Positions 1-15,182 are shown, counted from the first letter of the stretch. The stretch is 64,000 nt of DNA from Apus apus (GCF_020740795.1 NC_067300.1:806001-870000); one strand, 5' to 3'. Numbers and translations: made by a program. The notes: a model not told the origin generated them from the letters alone.

Positions 1-3000
1 CACTACCGAGGGGTGACCTTACATCCTCATAGACCAAGATGCCCTTTTAGAGCATTCCCAAACCTGGACAGTACAAAGCCTTGCCTCTGTTCTGCTTTCT
101 GTACTTCTGACAGCCACATTAAGGTGATGTTGGCCAATTTTTGTCAGGAATGACCAACAGGCTCCAAGAGCATCAGGAGTATCCATCCTCCCACACTCTG
201 CAGGACTCCAGAGCAAAATTCCTCTTGCATATAAAGGCTACAGACTTTGCCTCAATACTGGGCTCCTCAAACTTCACCCCACTGTTCCTATTTCATTTCC
301 ATAACTTCTAGAGGAAAAGCCGGGAACTACAAGGCAAACAACATTAGAGCAACCTTCACAATTTTCATTGCAGTATATACATCTTTTCATGTAGAGGGCA
401 AAGAGACAACATTCTTCATGTGAGGACTCCTATGAACTTCCTCCTACAGTGATAAAACAGTTCAGCTCCTCAGATAGAATGAAATGTGGTGATAGGGTTT
501 TACCTACTGAGTGGGAAAAGGTGGGGAGACACAGGCTGACTCAGAGGACAGAGGTGACCACTCTTTCCTGCCATACACCCCTTCACCAACAAGCTCTCTT
601 GAGTCTACAAGTGCCTAAATCAATACAGCACATCTCCAGCCTGGCTTCTGTGCAAGGCTGCTTACAGAAAATAGTTTACACAGATGGGACAGTATCTCAC
701 CCTCCTTTATGTCTCTATCAACACTACCAGCTTTGAAAACCTGCCCTAAATAAAAACAAAACTGACAACACGTTATGTCTGAGGCCAGCAGGGCTGCCTA
801 TGCTGAGCATGTACTTGGCAGAGTTTGGATTGTTCTCTCCACTTTCAACAAACGACTCACTTATAAATGGAAAATTTGTCAATGTTCAAGTATTCTGCTG
901 TGTTCAAATGTCAGGAGGATTATATTCAGCTAAGTCTCCTACAGTGATCATCTCACTGGCCATCAAGTTCATAGAGATGAAGCTGTAGGTTGCCTAAAAA
1001 CTAGCAGGACATAACACAGCCTTCCTACCATTCTAGGGAAAAACACTGGTCTGGAACATTTTCTAGTTCCATTAACTCTTTACCAACACCTAAAAATAAT
1101 CCTTTAAAGATGTTTATTTTTACAAGTTATATTAGGTGAAGAATACAGTTGAACAACATAGCTGAACACATATGGCAGTGCTTAAGCAACAGCTCAATTT
1201 TCTGTCCCAGAAGTCTGTAGACAAACACAATAAATTTCAGTTACACACATGACAACAATGTACTGCACAAAACACACCAACAACCCCAACAACAAAAAGA
1301 CAAAAAAGTGTGTTTTCATAAAAAACAAACTTAATTTCTTTTGTAGGAGGAACAGCTAAGGAAGGAGGGAGTAACTGGAACAGACAAGAACAGAAATAGC
1401 CAAATGCAATTAAAGAGCATAAAGGCGCCAAAGATGAGCCTTCCCAAGTAAGATCACATCTTCAGTGTTGTGTCGTGGACAGTGGTCAGTGCCTAAGGAA
1501 AAGAACTAGGCAGCTGTATTCCCCAACACATTCCCCAAGCCTGCAACAACTTGTAGTTTAGGACTTCTACACACCAGGTCTTCTGTACTGGTATGAAACA
1601 GACTTTATAGGTATTTCTTTCAAGAATACGTCCAACCGCTTTCATGTAAACCCTCAGCACCAGAGTCTTGTTGCAACAGCTGCCACATTGTGTTCATCAT
1701 GCAAAGGAGTGTTTATTTTTGTTTATTTTGAACTTCCTACTTCCATTTGATGTACCTACATTTGTTGGGGAATGAAAGAGAAACTGGGAATGAAAGAGAA
1801 ACTGGGAATGATTGCTTATCTTCTGTCTCACTCAGACACCTTTCCTTCAGGCCCAGACACTTGCAAGTCATTCCATCATCTGTTTTTGGGGTGCAAGTAC
1901 CTCTCTTAGCCACAGCTGTAAACTGAGATCATTCCATTTTCTCACATTACTCTAAATTTACTGACGCCAAGTTTAACCTGCTGGTTTATTCTCCAATCAC
2001 ACAGTTCCCTAAGGCAGGTACTTTCGCAGTTTTAGAGCTGACTAGGCCAAAGTTCCTCTGAAGCACTCAGGCTTTGTTATTTCTCTGTCACTGCCTTCCT
2101 CAGACAGTCTGTGAGTGTCAAACAGCACAGGTCTCCTATGGCTCCTGTGCCACTCTAATGGTAACAATGCTCCACTACAACCACAATTACCGCTTCACCT
2201 TTTCTCATCTTTTAACCACTCACTGGTTTGCTAATAACCATCCTCTCTTAGCCTCAGAAGGACCAATTCTCTGAAGAGGCTGCAGCAAAGGACCATGTCA
2301 AAAGCTGTTTGGAAATCTGAGGGTACCTTCCACAATGGAACACCCTAACATCAGCTGAGCCTTTTGAGTCCTTTAAGATTTGTCAAGTACAACTTCCTTT
2401 TCTAAAAGACACTGACTCCTCCATGTTCATATAAAATCATGTGCCAGATAATTCTAATCTGTATTATTCTTTTGGCAATGCTGCACAATACAAAGCTAGA
2501 CTTCTGCCCTCTGATCCCCAAGCACCCTGGAACTCTTTTGCAAGTTGGCATCATCTCTCCTATTTTTTCTCTACTAAAGCTGAGGATGTTTTAAATTGAA
2601 AGGTTGTACACACGTGTTAATAATTCCACATTTTTTTGCCTTTAATCCATCCTGGCCTCTAACACCCAGATCCCTGCAGTCAAGTTACTGCTCACTGCAC
2701 TCTTAAATTCTTCCATTAATAGTTGAGTTTGAGAAGGGTTCTGGTTAAGAAACCATGAGGAGCACAGATGCTCATTTATTTCTTTCTGCTCCACCTTCTG
2801 CAAGTGATGCCTTCACACCTTAGTCCTCAATGGTTTTTGCAAACTTTTAGGCAAGCTTCTTATTCCCAACATATTTGGAAAAGAACTGTTACTTTTTATA
2901 CTTTCTGAAAGCTGTTTCTCTGATTTTTTTTGCCTTTCCAAGTGTTTGTTCTTTTCTGTCCTCCTCACTTGGTCATGACATCAGCTTTTGGAAGGATGCC

Positions 3001-6000
3001 TCTGACTCGGCAGCCTTTCTTCCCTGCTGTTCCACATCATAACTTTTCTCTCTCTGTGTCAGCTTTTGACAGGGCTGAGGCATTTGCTCTGCAGTTTAGT
3101 GCCTTGAAATAATCTTTAAACACTACCTCCAAGTTAAAACACTACCTCCAAACATCTCACCCTTTTCACTGCTCCTTTCAGTTTCTTTTTAACCAGCTTC
3201 CTCATTCTGATGTACTTTCCCTTTTGAAATCCAGTATCGCTTCTCTCTGGATTCCCTGAGCAGGTGTTTCCCCAAAGGTGTCACTGTGTCCCACTGTGTT
3301 TCCCACTGTAAAGCATCACACACTCTATTATTCTATAGTTTTCCTATCTACAACTTTCAAGATTTTCTGATCTTAAGGATTCTGTTATTAATACAGTTAT
3401 TTCCCTCATCTGACATTTAGATTTAAGACACTGCACAATTTCCCCACAGGAAATGCCACTCTGGCATTTTTATGTCCCCTATAACTTGGTATCAGGGTCT
3501 TCCCATTGGTGTTTTCCTTCCATCGACCTTCTCACAGCCCTGTTTGACACTCACATAAAAAACACAATCTCCAGGTTATCCCCCTTATTTCTTAAGATTT
3601 CAGAGTCTGTGTAGAAATACATACACATTTGGTCCAAATTTCTACTTTTTTTCATGTTATGTCAATGCTAATCTAAGAGGAAAACTGTCACCTGATGACA
3701 ATGACAGTGTGAAGATGGCAGGTGGAAGTTTTAGTGCTAAAACAAACCCAACATGTTCAAGAAGAGCTGGGAAGTGTTGCTTGAAAGATTAGCTAATTAA
3801 ATTCATGCATCAAGCATGTTAGTTTCTTCTGGACTTGTAAACTTCTTCTGCTATTATTTGCCAACAAGAAAAAAAAAGGCTATAGATCATTTAACAGGAA
3901 AAAAAGAACCAGCAAGTGTATTTTCTACTAGTCACTACAGACAAGAGACAAAACCTACACCAGTTAAGCCAGCAACATGAGAGGAAGGATGGAAAACTTA
4001 CCGTGACTTGATTTTGGGGTTAACTTGTATATATTTGAGAAACTTGTATGAATGTAACAATGTACTATGAAATGTTTCCATAATTATTATTATAATTTCA
4101 AAGTGTCCATGAACCTATACACTAAAATAAATGAGAACAGACTCAATCATCAGCACTTCTCAAGTCTCTTAAAAGAAAAAAATCCAACTAAGAGTAATTT
4201 CTCATGCAGAGCTGCATGCAAGTCTAGAGGGGAAGAAAGCCAGTGGAATCAATAGTGAAAGGCTGCACCTAGTGGACTGAATAACTTTAGATACTGAGAA
4301 AGACAAGATCAAGTGTAGATGCTTCTGGATTTTGTTTCCTACCACCCCAAACATGATAAACTGCCACTATGGAAAAGTGGGTAGCTCAGCTTATTTGTTG
4401 GTTTATCATATTGAGTTTTCCCTGTTAATTTTACATAAATTGTGAGAGTCATTAAACATCTTCAAGAAAAGTCATTAGTATTTAGCTAGTATTCACAATC
4501 TAAGTATAGAATAACTTTTCATTACTTCTGTTATGTTGTCCTTAGTAAATACATAAACATGAAGAAAGATGAAACAGTTCTGCCCATCTCAAGAAATAAA
4601 AAATAACTGCTCTCTTTGGAAGCTCAGCATGAAGTGCATTATTGACCAAAACATCTTTTTCAGAACCTCAAAGAAAGCAAAACATTGGACCTTGCAAGGG
4701 GTTTATTGTCATTGCTCACTGAAAAAGAACTATGGCAGTTATTTACCCCTCACCCAACTCCTCCTGCTAGTGTTCATGTTTGACACCTCAAAATAGCACA
4801 TCAGTGAGAAAATAAGCTACAACTGAAAGCTTCTCGTTAAGTATGATTTTGTTTTCAAACACCTGTTATGCCAATGCCACTACCTTTTACTGAAGTATAA
4901 AATGAGCAAGGTGAAGAAATTGCTGAAAAACTGAATGCTGGACATAAGGCTACAGACCACATTTCTAGGTCAAAGGCTAAATCCTCATAAAAAAGAAAGA
5001 CAAAGTCACAGGAGAACAAAAAGCATCAGCCCTATCACACAACATGGTGAAACATATCAGATGGCTGTAGAGCAGGTTATGAACTGGGATCTAGGCACCA
5101 AGAAATATTTAAGTGCTATTGTTCACTCAGGGGAGCCCTCCCTTTCCCTGCCTCTGTTCCTGAAGCTGCTAAGGTTTTATAGACAAACATCATATCCACC
5201 CCTTGAAAGAGCACAGAAAATAAGGTCAAATTAACTAATGTTTTCCAGTTATTCCACTATATTTCATACTATATTATAAATCCTCTTGAGCAACAACTAC
5301 TGCTCTAAATCACACCAAAGAAGCCGCAGAATCCGCAGGTTCGTTACTTGGTGTTGACTCATCCCTAGAAGAAAAACTCTGGGCCTTGCAGTCACACTTT
5401 TTGCAGTGTTTGAGAGAACAATCCCCAGCAATGAGAACAAAGAAAAGCAGGACCCCAGGCAAGCCAGACCCACCACTTTCTATGGCCTTTGTTACTCAAA
5501 GTAGTAACAGCAATCCTAGAACAGACCTTTTGTCATCTGGGAGGTGCAGAACCACACCACACACTCAGCACACACTTAGGCTACAAAATTCAGCTGTATG
5601 TTTCAAGTGTTTTCATTTTGATTTACCATTTATCACAAAGCCAAATACCAAAGAAGGCAAATTAACATAAAACCAAAGGAATATACATGACACCGTGAGA
5701 ACAGGTTTAAGAAGGGAGACAAAATGTTTACATCATCTTCCAGAGCAAGCCAAAGGAATTCTCAAAGCCTGGGACACTTTGGCCCAAGGGAAATGGGAAC
5801 AAGAGAGAAATAAATTCTTTCACCTCTGGGTTGAAATCCAAGTCAGGCTGGTAGTAGCAGGAACCATTAGCTTAACATCTGCTAGTTGTTTGGGAACCCA
5901 TGTGAAGTGAGTTATATTCCTTAGTGTCCACATCACAGTCCCACTAATTGGCACCACGTTGGCAATCTAAACACAGAGGTTAAAGTCTGAGCGTACAGCA

Positions 6001-9000
6001 AGCATAGGCTACAAAATTAGTCAATTTCAGTTTTGAGTACATATGTGATAAATTATACCTTTGGTATATGTAACTCCATCTAACTGCCCCATCATCCTGT
6101 TCTGCCCTCAGAATAAAATCATAAATCCAAGTAAGCCAACAAACTGTCAGCATTCCCTTCTCAGGCGCACAGTTTCTGAAGTAGTAAGAGACAATATTAA
6201 GTTCATTATGATGCAAAGTAACTTAAGTAACTGCTGAAATTTTAAGCAAAATACTGTACAGCATAAAGTATAACCTAAAGTGTTTGAATATCAGGCATCA
6301 ATATCCAGAAAACAGTAACTTTTTCTTAATTTCAGTTTTTAACTCAAAAAATGCAACTCAAAATGCAGTACAAATATAGTCTTAGACATCCCAAATAACA
6401 ACACAGCTCTTTTCTCTTTGTCTTTCCTTCTTCTGGAGCTTCCCAACAATGAAAAAGTGCAAAAGAACAAAGCTGACCGAAGAACAAGACCCATTAGCTT
6501 TTAGAAAATTATTCTTTGTATTATCCCATGGTAAAACATTTGTACCTGAGGAAAAGGAGAAAAAAACAAACAAACAAACCCAAACAAACAACCCACCAAC
6601 AACAAAAAAAAAATCAATCCTTTCTCTCAAAAGCAATAAAAGTGAATTTTCATATCAGCTGAATATGGCAGCATAAAAACCTGTCTATAATGGAAGGAAA
6701 CTCAGGTTACAGTTTAGAAACTGTTCCTGATGTTTACACATCACTTCAGTTTCAAGAACTGCTTTTGACAGGAACATAATGAAATCTGTTGAGCATTAAG
6801 GGACATATGAACAAAGGCAAAAGCATCAGCTTTGCCAGAACTCTACCAGAAAACAGGACCACAGAGGGACCTCTGGAGGTTTCCAATCATGGGCTGCTCA
6901 AAGGATGGCCGACTTCAAAGGTGGCTGAGGTTGCCCAAGGATGTTTTAGATGAAAGCACAGCATAGCACAATGCCCTGCAAAATCCACGTGTAAAGAAAT
7001 TGTTCTTGTTAGCTGAATCCCCCTTTCTCTTACCCTTGCTCTAGAAAGATTCAAGTTCTAAGCTGTTTTGAGAAGTAATAATGGCGAGCTGCCGTTAAGA
7101 AATGTGATAAGCTGAAAAGGAACAAACCTAATCTAAATATCCATTAGTACCGAGGTTTGGAGAACTTAACTTGGTAGAATGCAGACTAGAAGATGGGAGA
7201 TTGTCTGAGAGAGCCTGGGAAGCATAATCCTCCCAAGATTCATGTTTTGTCTTACGTTGGAAAGGTATGCTCAACTCTGGTAAGAAAAACGCAGGCAGTG
7301 GCAAAAGGCCAGTCTGTAGGAAAACAAACACACCCCAGTAAGTCTGCATTCCACAGCCATAAAAAGGGATGCATTTTTTTTCCCTTCTTGAGCACAAAAC
7401 ACTTGCAGAGTTAACATCCAGGGAATTTGATAGCATCTAAGTTGCCTTAAACAAGAAGAGTCTGCTCCTTCTAGCAGTCTGCCAACCATCACCTGGCTCC
7501 CCTGTCCTCTGCCAAACCACACCAGTTTAACTCCTACAGAAACACTCTGTCAGTTCCTCATGTCTGCACACACACTGCCAAGGACTTGTTGCTCTTTTTT
7601 CAGGAGCTTGGTGGACCAAGGGATCTGCCTGATACAGCAAGACAGCTCCTTCCTCAGGGCTGCAGGATCCCTGCCAGGCTTGTATCTGCTTCAGGCAGCA
7701 AGGACACAAGTTTCTTTTCCCCATCACTGACTACTAAAGGTGGATCTTTTCTTACTCTGTTCTGAAACTTTGAGTAGAATAGGATCATGCCACATTTTTT
7801 TAATGCCAGACAAATTCCTTCTGCTTGAAGACACATGATCGTTTGCCTCCTTTAAAAAACACACCACTGCAAATAATTGTATTGACACTTGAGGTGGGGT
7901 CTGTTGTGCCAACATCTGACAGAGAATTCCCAGAGACTGTGATGGCTGCCAGGACTGTAACACATGCTGGAGGAAACCAGGCTGGCACCAGAGACAGGGC
8001 TGCTGCCACTGCGCTGCCTCTCGCTGCACTCAGCCACCAAGCTGCCAGTTCAGGACATACTGAAGTAAATCTTCATAGAATCACAGAATCATTTTGGTTG
8101 GAAAAGATCTTTAAGATCATCAAGTCCAACCACTAAGCCAGCACGGCCAAGACCACCACTAAACCAGAACTCATTCCTGATGCTACAGGAGTTAGTTGTG
8201 TGATGAGGTCCAAGGAAAGGTTATAAACAAATGATGTAGTGACCTGCTTTACTGAGCAGCACTGGCATGCACTCCTGAACCCTCGTGTAGATCTTAAGTA
8301 AGTACTGATACTCAAATTAATGTTTTCTCACAAAACCAAGAATAGAAATAATACCAAATCCATGAGCTTCCTGAGAGTAATTCCTCTCCATTTGGAAAAC
8401 AGGAGGGGTTCAAGAAAGAAATACTTCTCTGCAGGGGTGAGAAGCAGGAAGGAAGGAAATGTGAATTACATACACCTCTGGCTAAGTCCCCCTTCAGAAA
8501 AAGGAAGGAAACTGGAGTTAACTAAAAAGAGCATGTTTAGCATCACTGCACAAGCTGGGAAAAGAACCTGCAGACAATCCTGGCAAAAGATAATGCTGCC
8601 TCCTCCTGTCACTGCTGGACTGTCCACAGACACTGGAGAGGTGAAAGGGCCATTTTTCACTCCTTTATTTGCAGCATCACTTTGAAGTTACCTACAACTC
8701 AGAGTAACTATTTGATGGTCACCTCTCCCCTAGGTCATCCTGAACTTCTTGGTAATAGGGCTGTTAAAAAACATGTGTTTTCACTTTTTAAAAAATTTTA
8801 TTAATAAAAGGATAACTAGTAAGTGAGCAGAGACAAAGGCTCTGTTGATACAACAACATGTGGATTAAATCTGAAAGAAGAAAGAAAGCTGTTCTCTTAA
8901 ACTGACAGTCCTGCACAGAGGGCTTATATCTAAATTAGTGTAATAAATCAATAGGAAAGATTTCTCTTTGGCTGAAACAACCATTTGTTTAGGCATGGAA

Positions 9001-12000
9001 CAAGAGCAGTTTAAAATTGCTCTGGACACTGTACACAAAAGGGTTTATTCAGTTTTGTTCTTTTTTCTTTCTTTGGGGATATACTTAAAACACAAAAGTC
9101 CTGCATTTGCTTTACTTAAAAATATTTACTTCTTGGCACTTAAAGCTATGACAAGTCAGGCAGCCAACACCACTGAGCTCAGAGCTAAACTGCTTCTACT
9201 GAAAAGAAAAAAAAGACAAAAGTTACTTGCTCCATTTACATTATTATTTTAGGCAGAAACCTGGCCTAAATTTATGCTTTTCCCCATTACGTTCCTCTCC
9301 TGTATTTTTATAAACACACGCTCTGCTTCTACCCATGAATTCTATTAGTAGTGGCTTTTTCACTCTTATTTAAGCAGGAACTACTCTTCAGTTGCTGCTG
9401 CCTACCCATATCCAACCTCAAGTTGCCCACGTCTTCTGAGACCACCACAAGGACCTCAATCTGGGAGCAGCCTAATGGCAGGGAGGGGCTCAGGAGATTC
9501 CAGTCACAAAACCATCCTCAAAATACTGCACAAAAACATGCATTTGGTCTCCAGACCCCAAAAAGAAGCCACTGCTGATGTACAGTGAAAAATAAAGAGG
9601 ACTTGGCAGAACATTTGAAGTATCACACTGATTGTAACTATAGATGAGACCAAGAACTGGAGCCATCTTTTTAAATAAAAATCAGATGGCACCTGGAACT
9701 GATTTCAGGGCTAAAGCAAAGATAACACGAGCATCTACTAATTCCATGGAACACCTCATGCCACAAAGATGGCATTGGCTAACCCATGTGAACATGTCAC
9801 CAAACAACTTCAACTGGTCTTCAAAGACTGACAAAGACCAAAACATAAATCATCATGAAAATAAACTTTCAGTTCCATGGTGTGAGAAAATATTTGTAGG
9901 AGATGAGACTCAACACTGGCAGAAAGTATTTCACACCAATACTGGAGCTCCCCTTCAGCACGTTCTGTAGGTGCCACTGGCTGCTACATTACTTTTTTAG
10001 AACACCCAAACTGTGCACGTGGTAAAACACAGAAGGCAGCATCTCCACATGGGATGGACTGTAACACTGAGGGGGAGAAGATTTTGGCTAAAGTCTGTCA
10101 TTCAAAATGTCATTTTAATTACAGAAATCACAAGAGCTGAGCTTTTCCAAACCACTAAAAATACAATCCCCAGCCTCACAGATGAGATTGTTTGGGGCTT
10201 GGGAACTGTGTTTTTTTTGTTTTTTTTTTTCTACCAGGGAAGCCTTTATTTATTCCATCTCACCTCAAATTCCATTTGCCAGTTAGGAAAATTAAAAGTT
10301 TACTCAGAAACTACAGCTGATGGAGTCATTCACATGTCATTCTGAGGGCTAGGTCTGGGCTGCTCACCCTCCCTGACCCACCACCTTTGCCCCAGGGAAG
10401 CTGCTGTTGCCAGCCCCCCAGGAAAAGAGGTGGGACATGGTAAGCATCCCAGTTATTGTCCCTGCATTTAGCCCAAGTTCTGCAACGCTGCCTCGCCAAG
10501 ACCTTACTGTAAGAGCTGCCCACCTTGTTCCACCCAAGTGCCGTACAGGCTGTAGGACCCTCCCCACAGGGCTTCCTTCCACACCTCTGCAGCCACCCAC
10601 ATCGTACCATGTCTCAGTTCAGCTTCTGCTGCCTCCTCACATACCCTCTAGTTGGGGCAGACACAGAAGGCTCCTGAGAAGGAACATCTCTGCTTTCTTT
10701 CCTTACGCCAGGCAATCCTTCTTTGTCAAAAAGCTAACAATGAGTCATACCAGTGGGACAGAAAGGGAAGGTGCCAGAGGAGACTAAAAACTAGAAGAAA
10801 AAGATGGCCTGAGTAGTACTTCTTGTTGTAATTCTGCTCTAATTTTGGAGAAGTGGAGTCTCATGGCCATTAGAGTTCATGGAAGCACTACACTGTACTT
10901 TAGGATAATGAGCAAAGTATCTTCTGGTTGTAGCACTGATTCTGCTCTGATAAACTCTCAACTCATCAATGTCCACCATCTTTATCCACCAACAATAAAG
11001 GTGTCATCTGAGTAAAGATAAACCACTGGCTAGAAAGAGGAGCCAATCCCAGCTGGAAGACTTCCCAGTGAGGAGATGGTCAGTCAGCCAGACAACTGGT
11101 TTCTGTTTGTAGCTGTTACTGCCCTGTTCTGTGTCCATGTTCAAACCCCATCCTCACACCAGCTTGTCCCTCATCACTGAGCAGCACACAAGCAACACCA
11201 GCAAGGGGCTACCTAGAACCCAGCCACCAGCAGCCATGCTGAGAGGTGGGAATTCAGAAACTGAAGCAAAGCAATATATTAAAGCTGAGGTTTATGCTCT
11301 GCAGGCACTGTTCCAACACAGGAAGCATGCACCTCAGCTGTGCCAAGCCTGCCCACTGTGGGCAGGATTCAGTGGTAATGGCTGAGAAAAATGTTTCAAG
11401 TTACACCGGTTTGGGATGTGCTGCTTTAAAAGCAAACCTAGGTATGTTTTGGAGCAAGTTAAGATTATGTTTATGTTTACAGACAATTTGACTCCTGCGT
11501 ACAAAGAATGCTTCTCCTTGGACCAAAAAAAACTAAAAACATCAAGAAGAGTCAAAGGTAATGCAAATGATGTGGTTCTATCATCTTCCCAGAGCAAGAG
11601 AAGCACCAAAGCAGTTGAGCAATAGTCATGGTCTTAAATGTGACTTCCCTGACTCCTGCTTTGTTCAGTATTTTAATTATATTTTATAAAAAAGCTAAAC
11701 CACTTCAGATTTCAAAGCACATTTATAAACATTAAGTCTCCCAAGGTAAAAATCATTACCCTCTTTATTACAGAAGGAAAGTGAAAGACAAACTATTTGT
11801 CAAAGGCACAGACTGAACTGATATAAAAGGACTGGAATTAAAACCCAAGTGTTTGTGAGGCAACCTATTGTTTCTAAAGCTTTTTTTTTTTTTTTAATAT
11901 TATAGCAATAATAATTAAAAAAAGGTTCTAAAATGGACATACATTTAGGATCAAGGCAGTAAAGGCCATAAGGAAAGGCAAGTTATTTGAAGTAATTAAT

Positions 12001-12422
12001 CCACAATTGGAAAACCATAGTGAATTATTAACAGATTGTTGCTGGCTCCAGCACAAGGATTAAATCAGCCTGCAAAGTAGTCAACCTTGCCTTGTATCAT
12101 AAAATAGCAAAGTACACAGGGTAATCCACCTTGTGCTGGATACTTTCTGCTCTGAGGCAGCAAATCACATTTGCAGGGGGACGTGTCCCTGCAGAGATGA
12201 ATGCAGCCCTGCCGGGCGCCTGTCGAGGGGCCCTCGAACGGCTGCAGCTTCATCTTACATCACGTACACGGAAGACCAGAAAAATTCAAAGCAAGACTTT
12301 CCAGAAATTTCTCATGAAACAGCTTTGTTTCCATTTGAACAGAAGGGGTGAACAGATAATACACACTAACTGAAGACTGCTCCTGCACAGGCTTTTTATA
12401 TTTCCTGGTATTATGCCAGCCC
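1..12422. other. AT-rich stretch with no gene identified
   Basis: This stretch is AT-rich and has no run of open frame that I recognise as a protein; the open frames present are short and low in coding character. It contains A- and T-runs (for example an A-rich (AAAC)n-like patch near 6,565-6,612 and a T-run near 11,881-11,895), a duplicated 21-bp unit near 1,770-1,815 and one CR1 tail near 8.1 kb. One segment on the minus strand, 23-197, is fully open and flanked by a CAG acceptor and a GTAAGG donor, so it may be an exon, but its translation matches nothing I know. By synteny with human 9q34.3 the stretch could be intron of EXD3, which lies head-to-head with NOXA1; I found no EXD3 motif, so this is only an inference. 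Confidence 0.5.
8076..8170 (-). repeat. CR1 LINE tail fragment
   Basis: The plus strand reads as the reverse complement of a CR1 3' end (agaatcacagaatcattttg, then the ttggaaaagatctttaagat motif and a 'catcaagtccaacc' block). It is a short, diverged, 5'-truncated copy in minus orientation. Confidence 0.75.
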
Positions 12423-13333
12423 TTATTGGTAAACATTTCCGTGGGCCGCAGCACTGGAGAGAAACCAAAACTCATAGTTCTCCTGTTCTGAGAGAAGAAA
12501 GCATATGGAATCAGATGGGGTTCCAGGTCAGCTAAGCCAGTACAGCTTCTTAAAATAAACTGAGTTCTACACAATCTACTTTATCTGTAACAAACTGCTG
12601 GGCAACTTTTCAATATAGGATGTAGTTGAATGAATCTTCACAAAGTAAGTTAATATCTTGAAGTTCACAAATCAAAACTGAATCGTCCTAAATCTATTCC
12701 CTAACATACCACATTACCATAAAATACTGATAATTTGTAAGAATGACTTCATCTAGGAGTAGTCACACAAACTACAGCGATGAAATGCATTTGTTCCAGG
12801 TTTGTACGACTGGTACTTGGTTTGTTGTCAAGTTCCCTTTCACCTGCCTCCATAAACTACCAAAACATCACACAAACTTTGTATTGCCTTCAGAAACAAA
12901 CACTACGCAGAAAAGCTGATTCTGATTTTCAGAACATAAGCTAATTCATTCTAGTAATCTCAGTGTCAAATTGTCTGAAGAGGACTGTTCCACTTCATGA
13001 TCTACCCGTAAACACACGATGCAGGAGCAGCTTTGCAGTGTGGAATCTGAACGGTCAGAGCAGCCCATGCAAGTGCACTCATCCTCCCATCCCCTCCTGC
13101 ACCAGTTGTCCCCAAAGCACCCACACTATGATCAGCATAAGGTGGAAGACATGAACGAAGTAGCTGTGAAGAAGCAGGAATTCCTTGAGCTGCAGTGCCC
13201 CCAGCCTGCCGGCTCTGGGGTTGGCCCCACTTTGGCCAGTGCTGCTCAACACTCCAGACCCAGCAAACTCACCCAGGGGGAGGATGGTGAAGGTGTTACC
13301 CGCCGAGTAAGCGATGTCTGTGGGATTCCAGAG
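12423..13333 (-). CDS. Candidate last two exons of an unidentified minus-strand gene
   Basis: Two segments on the minus strand look like linked exons. The first, 13,333-13,273 (61 nt), follows a strong pyrimidine-rich acceptor (gcttccttgcag), is open, and ends at a GTGAGT donor in phase 1. The second, 12,487-12,423, follows cttctctcag and continues in the matching phase for 21 codons to a TAA. The joined peptide begins LWNPTDIAYSAG and ends AAAHGNVYQ. I do not recognise it. A second reading frame of the 61-nt exon, reached from the candidate exon at 15.2 kb, ends in a stop, so the frame is not settled. Position (a minus-strand gene heading away from the CpG island at 19 kb) would suit the gene head-to-head with NOXA1, EXD3 in human, but no EXD3 domain is visible. 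Could be chance. Confidence 0.3.
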
Positions 13334-15182
13334 CTGCAAGGAAGCAAACAGGGCTGTTAACCCCCGAGCTGCCTGTACATGTACTGACACAGCCCCTCGG
13401 CTCCACGGGTCCCAGCTTCAGTGCCTCATTCTGCCCTGTCCTGGACAGAGACTGGCAGGCAGCAAACGTCCTCTCGAACTAAAGTCTTACACACCTGCCA
13501 ATATTTTTTACTTCTTACTGAACATCTTCACTGTAATGTTAGGATCCTGTGGCTAAGAGCCACAAAGCCTAAGGAGAACACCCTCCCAATGGTATAAAGC
13601 ACTCAGAGAGGTGTCATCCTGGTCCACGTAGATTATCCACTTGAACAAAGAGAACATCAGGAACCCTCCACTCCCATCCAGACCAATGACCCAGTAGTAA
13701 TTGCTGCTCACAAAACAAAAACCAAACAATAACGCTTTCAACTACCTGGCCTCTAAAAAACAGCTTTGCACAGTCTGAAACTGCAGTCATTTCTCCTGTA
13801 AAGCAAACCCACACACTCCTCAAAAAGCCAGACCCATTTCCCATTCTGTTTGTAACAGTGGCAGATTTTAGTCCCCAAAAGGCATTTTCCAAAAATTTTA
13901 CACACAATTGTATAACCCAAGGAAACCCATGTGGACCAGTGTTGTACAACAAGCACTTGCCAAGCAGTGCAAGGTTCCTCCTGTGCTCTCTCACACTTGC
14001 AAACATTCCTCACAGCACTGCTATGTTCCAGCCAACATTTTTCCTGACATAACAGCTTATTCCTTGAGAAGGTTCAGACAGAGTTTGACATTAAAAAGAT
14101 CAGCAAGTAGACAGACGGTGTCCTGGATGTTTTGAAAAAGAAAAAAAAAAAACAACCACTTTTCTTTCAAGAACATGTAACCCAAACATGGCTCAATGAA
14201 TGTGTGTGAAAATCAAAAATGAGTCTACAGTGCCTTTTGAACCACAAAGCAGAAATTTTCAGCACAGAATGAAAAATGTCAAGATATGAAAGAGCAAAAA
14301 AGGCCCTGAAATTGGTAACTGAACTGCCCAGTTATGTGCATAACTGCAAGGGTAACTAACCCCTTGTATTGTAAAGTATTCTGCTTTTTGAAGGCAAGAT
14401 GAGCAACAGCCAAGAATAAATGGTACTGCGTGGGCATAGCTAGCCACCAAATGAGAAAAAATAGCATTATCTTAACAAGAACAGTCTAACATAAAAGCAG
14501 CCACACATTTAGACTTAACATGAAGTGAGATGTAGCAGAGATCAAGATGCAATAAATAGGAACTGATTTAAATGCATGAAATATCTGTTGAGCCAGAGGC
14601 TCTTCTGCTCCAGCTCAGGGACATGTGACAGGAATCACAGTAATGCCAACCTGAGCAACATGCACCACATAAAATGCACGGGAATCAGAGCTCACCTGTG
14701 CTGACAGAAACCTGCAGCTCTGCTTCCACGGACAGACTCAGTAATGGTTAATACTGAAGCACTGAGCAGAGAATCTGGCTTCTGTACTAGCACATAAAAA
14801 AGCGCCTTTGCCACCATTTTGTGCTTCAGGAGCTGTGTCACCAGCAGCAGGTGGGACCTGGGGGCACAGCAGCTCCCAGCTCTTTAGCAGGACACTGACC
14901 TTGGGCATTAACATCAAAACTGGTTCTAGCCCTGTTGCTGTTCAAACGTTTATACAACATGAATTAAAACTTTCTCGCTCTGCCCAATTCTTCTTTTATT
15001 TGTATTTACTTTTTTCCTCACTAGCAATTTCTCTCTCCTTCTAGATGCACAATGCTGCAACTGAAAGCAGGGGGCTGTACCGGTCAGAGAAGAAACCGGG
15101 ATCTCATCTTGTACGGGTGAGGGGACTGAAGATGAGGGATTTTTAGCCACTTCTGGTACGATCAGATTCCAAAACACTTAAC

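Noticed and set aside
13273-13333. Assignment of the LWNPTD exon to AGTRAP because of a weak FTIL-LG resemblance
   Set aside because: The match is a few residues, the neighbouring exon does not continue it, and AGTRAP is not expected at this locus.
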